From Antedon mediterranea (lineage: Eukaryota; Echinodermata; Crinoidea; Comatulida; Antedonidae), in assembly GCF_964355755.1 (NCBI RefSeq), contig NC_092679.1:7006001-7070000 (forward strand): a stretch of 64,000 nucleotides of DNA. The letters run 5' to 3'. The translations under genes and the position numbers were made by a program. Position 1 is the stretch's first letter; the number at the start of each line of letters is the position of its first letter. The notes below the pieces were generated by a model. That model did not search any database. It worked only from the letters and a program-made list of their open reading frames with translations, and was not told where the DNA came from. Shown one piece after another: positions 11,434-22,400 of the stretch.

Positions 11434-11790
11434 TATGCTATTAGCTTGGTAAAGTCCAAAAGGTTTTGTAGTTTTAAGTTGTAATTCCCAGTGGTTTTCT
11501 TTGTCTTTGGGAGTTTTGTCGCTCCATTTGACATCGTGGTCTATTGCAATAACTCTGAAATTTGCAATCGAGTGACCAGCTAAATTAAAATGTTCGGCTA
11601 CAGGTTGATCAAGCTTTAATGTTTTGATAGCTGATCTGTGTTGTGTCATTCTCATACGAGAGCGTTTTTTGTTTCCCCGACGTACTGTTTGTCACAAATA
11701 TTACAGTATGAGATAAATGAGGTTTTTTTGCTTAGCCAATTAATTGATTGTCTTATCCGAAAAATGCGACCAGTTTGGTTACTCTTAATT
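11434..11790 (-). mobile_element. Penelope-like element, GIY-YIG endonuclease fragment
   Basis: The minus strand reads INWLSKKTSFISYCNICDK then QYVGETKNAL, the Cys-rich linker and YVGET core of the Penelope GIY-YIG endonuclease. After a frame break near 11655 it continues RMTQHRSAI..., EHFNLAGHSI and the end KPFGLYQANSI followed by a stop. The family's usual order (C-x2-C, YVGET, R..H, HFN..GH, terminal GLN-like motif) is preserved. Only the C-terminal 120 residues or so are present; the RT is absent. A (TA)n run adjoins its 5' side. Confidence 0.75.
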
Positions 11791-11795
11791 TTGTG

Positions 11796-11797
<2 letters not shown>

Positions 11798-11829
<32 letters not shown>
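11798..11829. repeat. (TA)n microsatellite
   Basis: About 16 TA units directly beside the Penelope-like fragment. Confidence 0.9.
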
Positions 11830-11831
<2 letters not shown>

Positions 11832-12068
11832 CTTAACATAGAAAAAAAGATCAAATATGTTAAAACTGCCTCAACATAAGTTTATTTTTACGACATGTTT
11901 CGGTCATAGCCACCTTTATTCATTCAATGTCATAATTTGTTGATACATCTTTTACCTTCTTTTTTCGTAATACTCTGTTTTTGTATCCTCTTTAATATAT
12001 CATACTTATACTATCAACATTACTGAACCTTATATATAGTTGTTATATATAGTAACATTATTCCATGT

Positions 12069-14170
12069 CTAGTTAAAGACCTTAATATCTGCTATGGGCC
12101 GAATATCATGATAAACGTTATCACAAATCTTCGGACCATCATCACTAAAATATTGTCTAACCATTTCTTTGTCGGCTTGCTGTGTTATATCTAATTTTGT
12201 CCATGTGTATGATTCAACTGTATTGAAATTGGTTTATACCAATATTTTTTTAATATCTTACGGAAAATGCTAAATCTTGACCTCTCATGAGCCAGATACC
12301 AGATATTTCGTTATTGAAGTCTTCACCAAGTATATACACAACAGCAAAACCATACTTGCGAAACTTGTCAAGTCGGTCAATCATGCCTGTAAATATATAA
12401 ACATTATTAGTTTAACACACCCTCCTGTAAATATATAAACATTATTAGTTATTTAGTTATTTAACACACCCTTTATAAGCAGAACACAAACATCAAGTAT
12501 CTCGGACAACATAAAATCTTTGTTCCTGTAGAAACTGCAATAATTAGCATTCTCTTCATACACAAGTGATCAGTGATCTCTAGGTAAATAATTCATTTAA
12601 AGCCAAAATGGAGACGCTAGGATTGTCAGCCTTTGTAATGGATTAGTTAGGTATACCTACTACTATATTATATTAATCCTGGGTGGATATGAATAAAAGA
12701 AATGCAACAAAAGGAGACAGGGTGGTGAATGGTGGGTGGAGACTGAATAAGAGTAGAAAACAAAGAAGATAGCTTGGTAGAGATGTAAACAATTTTGGAA
12801 TGGAACTAAAAAACAGCTTAAACTATATTATATTATATATTTTCCTGCTAAATATATGGTGTTATATCTACTTTGTGTTATTCAGTCACTTGTTATCTTG
12901 AAAATGTTTTGTTGTTTTTTGTCACTAAATGTTATTGTTATAGTAAACGTCTGACGTAACTAACCTGTTTATTGTACTTCATAATGCCAAGGGTTGGGAA
13001 AACCCAGTTACATGCAGACTGCAAGATCTCATTGTCAGCCAAGTTCACAAACATCTGTACCTGCGCTTGATCTTGTACATTGCTGCCTCTTAACGTCTCA
13101 TTAGCAACTGCATAAGGAGAAGTGTTTTTTCCCCATTCAGTTAAATAAAATAAACCAAAAGGTGGATGGACTTATATATAGGAGTTTTTACCCTTTATTT
13201 ATACTTGCAGTCAGAACACGGATGCGACACCTAGGCCTACTGCCAAATTATAGGTACTTAATTTGGCGTCTAAGGCGGCAAATTTCGGGTTGGTTTAAAG
13301 GATGACATAAGAATCGTAAGAAAACTCGCCCTAAAATAATAGGCAAATGGCAATTGTCGTTTAAAACGACAAGGAAAACAAATCACAGCCGAGTAGCCAC
13401 ACCGTCAGCACACCACTACACATAGCCTGTCGATCAAACAAACAATGTTAAACTTTGTATTGATTATTGCGAAAATCTACTCGGCGCAAAAGTTTGGGTT
13501 TGGACTAAATATATAATATTATGAACACAACAAAACTCGGGATTTGCTTGAAGGTCAACGCGGCGGCTCTAGGTATTAATGGTAATCTCCAAAATTGACT
13601 TGTAATAAAAACTTGAAATTTTAGTCCACACCCAAACCTTTATACCAATTTTCAGAGTCGGTGGGTTAACATTTTTTATATTGAAAGTACAGTAGGGCCT
13701 AATTCCCAATCAACTGTTTTTTTAAACGAAATATGACATGTCGAGGATTAAGAACAGAAAGTTAATTTTTCTTCATTAATAAAATATGCAATTTTTATGT
13801 GAATTATTATATTCGGAAAACTTTTAAAGCTAAAAGTAGGATTTCGCAAAACAGTACAGAAACTAAATAGGCTAAGCGTAACCTTTCCAAGGGGAAATTT
13901 CTTTAAAAAGTCAGGAGATGTATCCGTATCTTGCACAACGTTTACGACAGCACCACTGTACTTGGCAGCCGCCTGGATCTTGTATGCCTTGAAATTGTTC
14001 TTAGTGTGTGTAAGAAACGTACAGCGTCTGACAAAAGAAATACAAAATAGGCCTAGTATAAGACTGCATATTATCCTTTTTACATTTGTTTTCAGCTATA
14101 TAGGCCCTATAATTTGTAACGAAATGAAAGTCTATATCAAAGAAACGGTACTTACACCTGAAGCAGACAT
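12069..14170 (-). pseudogene. EEF1G: eEF1G-like gene remnant (translation elongation factor 1-gamma)
   Basis: Five exon remnants resemble eEF1G in the right order. They are: 14170-14156 (MSASG with a GTAAGT donor); 14027-13883 (KIQAAAKYSGAVVNVV, SPDFLKKFPLGK; GST-N part); 13107-12965 (NETLRGSNVQDQAQ, WVFPTLGIMKYNKQ; GST-C part); 12386-12262 (MIDRLDKFRKYGFAVVYILG, SGIWLMRGQDLAF); and 12217-12069 (VESYTWTKLD ... IKVFN stop). The exon for the rest of GST-N, most of GST-C, the linker and the start of the C-terminal domain are missing. The second exon has a one-base frame break near 14003. The last two pieces are separated by only 44 bp with mismatched phase. Retained introns show a DNA-level duplication rather than a processed copy. 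A highly diverged paralogue is the alternative. Confidence 0.7.
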
Positions 14171-14381
14171 GGTTCCCGCACCCACTTTTCAACGATCCAG
14201 GTCGCAAAGTAAACGAGTGCGTGTCGCGTCGTGTTATAAAACACTTTAATTTAATCCTTAAGGATTACTTTTAATTCCCCTTTTCTACAGTAGTAGGTCA
14301 CGTCCAAGGTTTTATTCTAAGTTGCAAATTCAAACCAGGGAAGAGTCTCTTCCCTGTTCAAACGAACCGTGTAGGCTACAG

Positions 14382-17024
14382 CGGTCCGCCTAAAAACCGG
14401 AAAAAACCAAAAAACACCGGAAAAAACCAAAAAATACCGGAAAAAAACAAAAAAATACCAAAAGAAACCGGAAAATACCAAAAAAAATGACTATTTACCG
14501 GAAAAAACAACAGATAGGCTAGTAACAAATAAATTAAATGTGATTTTTGTGTCAAAGTCGATCGTCAAACGCCACAAGTAAACATCTTTGTATAGAGGGC
14601 GCAGTCAGATTATGGTTAAAATAATAATAAAATATAGGCGGCCATTCTTGCTGTAGTTAATCGAGGTCTAAAAAAATAAATATTTACAATACTGTAATAT
14701 TATTATTAATTTTAATCAATATTTTTTTTGTAGGCACGTACGCACCAAGTAGGCTCGTGCGAAAACCTTTGTCTGTATGTGTATTGATTTCATTTTGCTC
14801 TGTAATAATACATTTCATTAATTGTTGATTTAGGTTACAAACTGAGAATTGAAGTGAATGAAATTAAATTTACCATAAAGATAGAAAGGATGAAGGAGGC
14901 AAGGTGTTCAGGCGATCGCATCCGTATTTGAAACAAAAGGATATTCAACCAGTTTGAATCACTGATTGACTATATTAATTACTATTTTTATTTAAACGTA
15001 AACTGGCGTCGTATAAATGAAATTATGATTGGGCCCTTTTCTTTATACTAAGTATCCCACCAAGTACGACTTGTTTAAGTATTATTTTGGCCTATTGTAT
15101 ATTGTGTGGGTTATGATCCTAATTAAGTACAAAAATGTAATTTTGTAACAAAAATACAATAATGTAACACATGCCAGATAAACCTACTTTAATTACATTG
15201 TGGTATCTGGTGCGCGTGTAATCGATGGACTTGTACTGTTCCATCGTACCACTCCGAGAGTGTTAAAGAGTCGCTATCAAATCGGATCTTAACAATACCA
15301 TGAAAGCCCCGGGTAATGGTTACGACATCTGCATATCAAGCAGAAGGTTCCGGGTTCGAATCTCATTCTCACAGATTCCTCTCTTATCGTTTCAAATTAA
15401 TTAATACATTTTCAGTATACACCAGGCTGTTTAGAGTTTATGTTCTATGCATGATGTGTCTATCCATTAGACCACAGGTGCTTTTCACATGGTATTAGTG
15501 GTACGGTGGAAGAACACTAGTGTCCCTCAATTGTCTCAAATTGATTCGCCCTCATTTTTAAGTATTTTATTCACGAACCGGGATCTCCGAAGAGAATTGT
15601 ATATAAGTCGCCCGTGATATACTGAAATTTAATTAATCAATTTGAAACGGTATAAACATGAGGAAATCTGTGAGATTAAAAAAAGACGTCCCAACCAAGA
15701 TTTGCTTGCAGCAGTTTCCGTTTCGTGATTGCTGATTTATTAGTAATATAATATTTACATTCTTGCATAGTTTTTTAACTGTCACTCTGGACACTGATCG
15801 TCATAAATAAATGCACCTCTTTTCTATTTATCCTTTTATGGTGCCGAAACCTTGGATTGAATCAACAGTTCGGACGTAAACTCAATAAATAATGATTGAC
15901 ATGTAAAACTGTTGCCGATTTGATAACCCATGCATGGTTCCTGTGGCATTCACCTTTGTTCGTGGCTATCAAGGTTGTTCCCAGTTTTTGTAAATTTACG
16001 TCATAATATCTACTGTGCATAATAATAATCTAGTCCCAAACTTTTAACATCAATGCAAAGTATGTGTCCTATAAATTGATTTATGTTTTATACTGCGTAG
16101 GGCATACTTGTACCATTGAGGAAAACACGCTAATACCCAGTCATAGTAGGTCTACAACACTCCATCACTTTTTTCAAGGTTTCATTCGGACTGCTTGAAA
16201 CATTAAACATGGTTCTCCATTATTCATAACCAAGACATTTAGATCACATAAACAAAAGCACCAAACTCTTCATGTTCATAATTCATATTTTTTATTACGG
16301 TCGAACTCATAATAAACAAGTTTTGTATTAAATAAATTTCATCACATCTATGAATTAAACTCAATTGAGGCAAATATATGTTATCTATTTTATTCTTGTC
16401 CTCGGTGCTCCTTTTTTTCACCACTGAAAGGAATAATACATAATTAAATGTCATCATAAATAACAGCCAATTACATTTTGAAATACGACCTACAATTTCG
16501 TATCAAATCAAAGATTTTAGGATAGGATTAAGGATAGCTGGCCCACATTCCGTAGACTACCGGTGGAGGTCCTTCTCATCTCATTCAAACATCTAAGACT
16601 TCAATAATATAGCCTATTATGCAACAAATAAAAGAAAGTTATCAACAACTACTTTCATTGGATTTGTGAAATGATATTCCTTAACATTTCATTTAGAGAT
16701 GCGAAGCATAAAATAATATTTATACTGAAGTTTTATGTGAATACATGGACATTTTATTATTTCTAATTGTACAGTTACAATTACACATTCAAAATCAATT
16801 AAATAAATGTATAGAGGGCAGCAATCAGAAAAATCGATATTATTTATAAATGCGCCCTCTATTCGTGAAATATCACAATTCTACAATTTTTTCCGGTAAT
16901 TTCCTGTCTTTTTTCTGGTAAATAGTCATTTTTTTTGGTATTTTCCGGTTTCTTCCGGTAATTTTTTGGTATTTTTTGGTATTTTCCGGTTTTTTTTGGT
17001 TTTTTCCGGTTTTTAGGCGGACCC
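14382..17024. mobile_element. Non-autonomous DNA transposon with long repetitive TIRs, 8-bp TSD
   Basis: The 2643-bp element has inverted ends of about 125 bp. The left end starts GGTCCGCCTAAAAACCGG after a C; the right end is the mirror image ending AGGCGGACC. Each arm is built of degenerate CCGGAAAAAACCAAAAAA-type units and shares an inner block AAAAAATGACTATTTACC. The 8-bp direct repeat GGCTACAG flanks it (14374-14381 and 17025-17032). An 8-bp duplication fits hAT, but the TIR is far longer than usual for hAT, so the superfamily is uncertain. No transposase is seen inside; the largest frames are about 70 aa. Subterminal TATAGAGGGC motifs occur near both ends (14593 and 16811). Confidence 0.8.
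15306..15366 (+). repeat. tRNA-like sequence inside the transposon
   Basis: GGTAATGGTTACGA resembles an A-box region, TCTGC-ATATCAA-GCAGA forms an anticodon-arm-like hairpin, and GGGTTCGAATCTC is B-box-like. The T-stem does not pair well and no acceptor stem is seen. Probably a SINE relic. Confidence 0.4.
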
Positions 17025-17032
17025 GGCTACAG

Positions 17033-17790
17033 GCAGTAGCTGAAGCAAATAATTTAATAATTTAATCTATTTATTCGTCATCATTTGCTATCAGTGTCGT
17101 TTATATTAGTGGTGCAACCAAAATAAAACAAATGGGCAAACAAATGAAATAAAACAAAACAAAAAAGAAGAGAGAAAACAAAACAAAAGCAACGGAAAAA
17201 ATATATAGGCCTAAATAAAATATATCTGCAGTATAACTTACAATACTGTACATGTGCAAATCAAGTAAATAAAATAAACAGCACAAATTACAATGCAAAG
17301 GCAAAATTAAGTTAAGAAAAAAATAAATAAACTATTTAAATATAAATAAATAAAATAGCTAGGCATACTTAAATAAGGAAAGTGCAAGTCCAGTGCATTA
17401 AAAAAGAAAGGATTCAACTGTTTCTTTTCCATTGTATGTAGGCTATGTATGTTATGTTGATTGGTTGTTGGACTCAATTCGCGGAGGACGACTACTACTA
17501 CTGATTTTTTTGGTGGTGTTTTAGGTTCTTTGAATGGTTTCCCGCAAAAATCATAAATATTTAATTGCAAATCATTTTTCCAAATGTAGCGCCACCTTCC
17601 TTTTCTATAAAATGTAGCGCCATCATATTCTTTGCTATTATCACTAACCATCCATCCGTGTCCGGCGATTCGCGCGGTACTTTGAAAAGAATAGGAGGCC
17701 TATAATAAGATGCTTAAAAAAAAAAGCTTTATTTTGCAGGTAAATAATTATTAACTGTATTATTATTATTATTATTAAATAATAACATAC
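17033..17790. other. Intergenic, no supported gene
   Basis: A/T-rich DNA. A 114-aa frame on the minus strand (17651-17307) begins with a sensible-looking segment rich in Lys, Trp and Tyr, then becomes low-complexity (Val and hydrophobic runs). It matches no family I recognise. Confidence 0.4.
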
Positions 17791-18347
17791 TAACGATCCA
17801 GGGTCAGGCCTAGCTAGGCTACTCTAGAACGGATTTCCACCTAGCTAGGGCCTACTACTACTAGGCTAGGCTAAACCTAGCCTACTAGATAGTAGGCCTT
17901 TTTGGCTAGGCCTACTACCCTAGCTAGGCCTGCCCTAGGTAGGCCTAGGCCTCTAGGCCTACTCTACTACTACTAGCCTAGGCTAAGGCCTCTAGGCTGT
18001 GGTGAAGGTGAGTGACACTACGTATGCCTACTATTATGTGCAAAGTGCAGTAGCGCCGTCTACTATTATTATGCTATCCTACAGGTTTTGTCTTTATATG
18101 ATTCGCCCACAAACAAAGGTAGTCTAGGCTAGGCCAAGCTAGGCCTAGAACTTGTAAAAGATAGATAGTAGTTTTGTATAGTAGTAGTAGTATAGTAGTA
18201 CTAATCACTCAGTCAGAGTACTACTACTACTTAAGCTAGTCTACTCTCTCTACTAGCTAGGGAAGCCTACTGCTATAACTAAGTCAAGAGTAGGCCTAAA
18301 CTTTACTAGGCTAGTAGCCAACCATATGATGTATAGTACTAGTAGTA
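17790..18347. repeat. CTAG / TAGGCCTA-rich low-complexity tract
   Basis: Dense overlapping GCCTAGCTAGG, TAGGCCTA and (TAC)n / (TAG)n words over about 550 bp, with no reading frame. Shorter tracts of the same composition occur at 31098-31140, 32446-32472 and 35990-36125, so this is a genome-wide compositional feature rather than a local gene. Confidence 0.7.
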
Positions 18348-18651
18348 CGTCTAGTAGGCCGGGTCCTACTAAACACCACCAGATACCACCAGATACCTAC
18401 TAGAGCGATAAATCCTACCACCAGAGAGCAGCGGGCAGCCACCTGTTCGGAATTGATTATTAAGGGTATATTGCAAATTTCAAAGCTTAATTCTTTCAGA
18501 AACTGATAAAATTGAAGTTTAAAGTTGAATTTCTCGCCGTCGTATTCCAGAACCGAATGCGTTTGATAAACATTATAGCAACAAAACGAACGCATTCATC
18601 CGTGTCTCTTGTGTATTGTATTCAATGGTCAACTATGAGGCGCTACCGATG
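18348..18651 (-). repeat. Left arm of large inverted repeat (palindrome)
   Basis: The reverse complement of this arm matches 19161-19447 over nearly 290 bp with few differences. The mismatches include one Cys/Arg codon change, an added CCCGCTG near 18432 and an extra GGTATCTGGT unit. The spacer is about 509 bp. The arm contains, on the minus strand, a copy of the 51-codon frame used as exon 1 of the SLX4IP-like gene (MRSFCCYNVYQTHSVL...). Confidence 0.85.
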
Positions 18652-19160
18652 AATTTATTTGGTCAATTAAAATCAGAAATTCATTTCTGTACACTATAAC
18701 ATTTATTAAAAATAAATAAAACTTAATGCCAACTACCTTTTGTCAGTGAAGGTAATCGTATGTTAAAATAGAGTAAACTCATTATAGAATAGGAATGTGG
18801 AAAGAGAAAATAAAACAGAAGTTTTAACTTGATATTACCGTGTATTTTATGTCTAAAGAAATATCTGGCCACTGCACTATATGTCAGAGTGGTGAAATAG
18901 AAAATATACAACATTTTTTATTTAATTGCCAATTTATAATAATATAATAACAATTCCTACAGCACCCAGAGTATACGAAAACGATGACAAAGGGAAATAA
19001 TTAAAATTAATCTGCAAAAAAAATGTTATCGTATGCTATTTGTTATGTTATCGTTACCGATTTTGACATACAAAACATGATAAAAACATAATGTCAAAAG
19101 AAAGACTAATCGCGCAATCGATTGGTGTAATTTATGTGACTGACTAAAGTAACAAAAAAG

Positions 19161-19447
19161 CATCGGTAGCGCCTCATAGTTGACTGTTGAATACAATACA
19201 CAAGAGACACGGATGAATGCGTTCGTTTCGTTGCTATAATGTTTATCAAACGCATTCGGTTCTGGAATACGACGGCGAGAAATTCAACTTTAAACTTCAA
19301 TTTTATCAGTTTCTGAAAGAATTAAGCTTTGAAATTTGCAATATACCCTTAATAATCAATTCCGAACAGGTGGCTGCTCTCTGGTGGTAGGATTTATTGC
19401 TCTAGTTGGTATCTGGTGGTGTTTAGTAGGACCGCTAGTAGGCCTAT
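19161..19447 (+). repeat. Right arm of large inverted repeat, contains exon 1 of SLX4IP-like gene
   Basis: Starts CATCGGTAGCGCCTCATAG and ends in GTTTAGTAGGACC...TAGGCC, the mirror of the left arm. The likely coding first exon (19217-19369) and its donor lie fully within the arm. The arms could form a hairpin of nearly 290 bp. Confidence 0.85.
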
Positions 19448-22400
19448 TATTAGTAGTTACCTTCTTTTTTTATAACTTGACACTTTTTTTCAGATTGGAA
19501 AATATCATGTTTTGCTTTTACAACTAAGCATATATTACAAGAACCGTGGGGAAAGTGGTTGGTTCAATGATCACTGTCTACAGGTAATTTAAACAATTTT
19601 TAAAAATAGCATTCTTCTTAATCTGCACCTACCTAGGCCTATCTATTTTTTACATATTTATATTTAAATTAATTTCTGCAATTTATCTTATGTGAAGGAA
19701 TTGCTAATGTTGTTAAAGGAACCAATTGGAAGAAGATTTGCTGAAAGTCAAACAAAAACCAATAAAATGAGAAAAGATGAGCAAGTTGAGATTGGTAATG
19801 GTAAGATGCATTTTAACAACATTTTCATCATCTTACATTTTGCAAAGATACTGATACTGATAGTGATAAGCCTACATTTTTTTTTATTATTTCAATTTAT
19901 CTCAACTTTTTTTCTTGTTTTTGTTGATGACCCTTCTTAAAGTATCACCCTCAGTTTTCTAGAAAACTAAGATATATTAGGTCTTTTAGTTTATATACGG
20001 CCATACTGGGTTGAAACACTGGTTCTCGTCAGATCACCGAAGTTAAGCAACGTTGGGCCCAGTTGCGTTCTGGATGGGAGACCGAATTTCCTCAATCTCC
20101 TTAGTTTTCTAGACATCCTAGTGTCTTACTAATATTAATAACCTATTTTATCTTTAAAAAATAGGATCCATGATTAAGTATGGCTTTCATTTTGTGGATA
20201 AAGAAGTATATCAATCATTTATACTGCCAGATGAAAGGGGTAATGAAAACTTATTTTCTATCACAGTTTCATTTCTGAATGAAGGTATAAGTTGCGTGTT
20301 TAAAGATAATTACAAATAAATACAGGATATTGGTTGTATACTTTATAGATACATTCAGATCATTGCATTTATTTGATGAAAAGTTAAAAGTAACTGTGTG
20401 TCAAACAACAACAGCAGCAGCAATTGGTGATGACCTGTCGACATCCATTCTGATGAGTTCATCTCAATTGCCCAAAAAACAGCTTGGAATAAGTGACTAC
20501 TTTAGCAAAGAAGAAACAGGAAAATTAGCTACAGAGTCTGCTCATAAAAAAAAGGCCCATCTAAAAAGAATGTAAGTAGACTTATACGTGTTATAGGCCA
20601 CTGCCATTCTTCTAACTGATGTCAAACATCACCCCAAAGATTTATACCTTTATGCATGTAAGATTATTTCTTTTATAAAACAATATAATTATTTTTTATA
20701 CACTAACTTTGATATAGTGTCAATCACAGAACCAAAGCACTCAAAACAGATTTTAAGGAAGACGCAGGATTTATGCTGCAAAATGAAAGCTTGGAAGATA
20801 TGGAAAAAGGGAAAGTTAAACTGTCTGCTGCTGACTTTATTGAAAATGACTTAATTGAGAAAAATATGAATAACAAATGTGGAGAAAGTGATAAAGATAT
20901 GCACAAAGAATGTGGAAGAAGTGATGGTGATGCAGTGATTATGGAACGTGAAGCAGATAATAAAGACACAGAGGATTGGTTGTCCAATGGGAAGGTGACT
21001 GTTTTTTCAGATGTGGAGGATCTTAAAGATGTCATGTCAGATGTCGAAGTTCAAGACACCATGTCAGATGTCAAGGTTCAAGATACATTAAGAAAAACGC
21101 AAATTGAAAACAAGGTAGATTGTAAAGTGAAAACAGAAAGGAAGGTATACCTTCAGGATGTCAATGTTAAAGAAAACGTCACAAATGAATGTGCACTAAA
21201 TAACAAAGTTACAGAAAAAGGTAAATCAAAAAATACTTCTGACCAAGCAGCTCCGTTAGGATTACAAAATGCCTGTAATTCCAAAGCCACAACTAATTTA
21301 TTGAACCCAAAAGCACTAAAATCTATTACGATACAAAATAAAGTTCCAAAAAAGCGAAGAAGAAGTAAACTTTCTTTAAAAAGACAAAATAAAGATAATT
21401 TAAAACCCAGCGAGAGGTTACCTAAAAAAGCTAGAAGGTCTAGCAGTGTTGAATGTCTAAATGAACTACCTAACAAAGAAAACAACAGTGACACTCAAAT
21501 TAAATCAGATCCGAGTGTAAATGATCAACAATATCACAACCTAATGACGGATGACTTTACAAAAAGTGATATAATTGACAATTTTGCTCCCACAAAAAAA
21601 GAAGAAATGGAAGAAAAGACACTTAAAGTTGTAAATGAAGATTTTCTACAGAAACCAAGCATAGTAGAAGAATCTGCATCGTTAGTAGGTGTTCTTAGAG
21701 AAACAAGTGAGAAATTTAAATCACTAACAAACACTAGCACAAACCAGACTGAGAAAGACATTTCAGAATTTGATGATATAAATATCATTTCAGATGTGGA
21801 AGAGGATGATTATCTTCCGACACATTCTGAAAGTTTTCCCAAGAGAATTTCTCAAGAAAACGGAGGAAAAGATGCAGCACAGTCGTACACAAGTGAAGAC
21901 GACGACAGCTGGATACTTGCAAAGCCTGTCAAGAAATTCAAATGGCGTCCATCACCAGATTTTTCAACAGACAAAACGGGTGAAGAAAATTGCCTTGCCA
22001 AAAAACAACCTTCCAGTTGCCTTCCTCAAAAAGTGGTTATAGACACTGGTAAAGAGGTTTATAACAATAAAACATGTAATGGTGATGAAACAGAGACTCA
22101 AATGATGTCATATGAGGAGGAAAATCAATGTCGGAGTTCACCAAATGAGAAACATGAAAGTGAATCAATAGCAATATCCCCTGAATTAATCAGTGATGAT
22201 GAAAAAGATGAAGGGATCAAAAGACATGAAATAGAATCAACAGAGCCTTGTGTATTTACAACAGATACATCTGATGAGGATCTCCCGAGAGTCAGCTTCT
22301 CCCAACAACTCTCTGATAAAGAAGCTCCTTATGGTCTTATGAATATGATATCTCTTAGTGATGTGAATCCAAGATCACCAAAAGAAATAAGTAGTCCTGT

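Noticed and set aside
12386-12470. Short tandem duplication CCTGTAAATATATAAACATTATTAG beside an eEF1G-like exon
   Set aside because: Real, but only two copies in a degenerate locus, so it was not counted as separate support for the donor-duplication pattern (it lies at an acceptor).
17307-17651. 114-aa hypothetical frame on the minus strand
   Set aside because: The start looks protein-like, but the rest is low-complexity, no splice-linked exons were found and no family is recognised.
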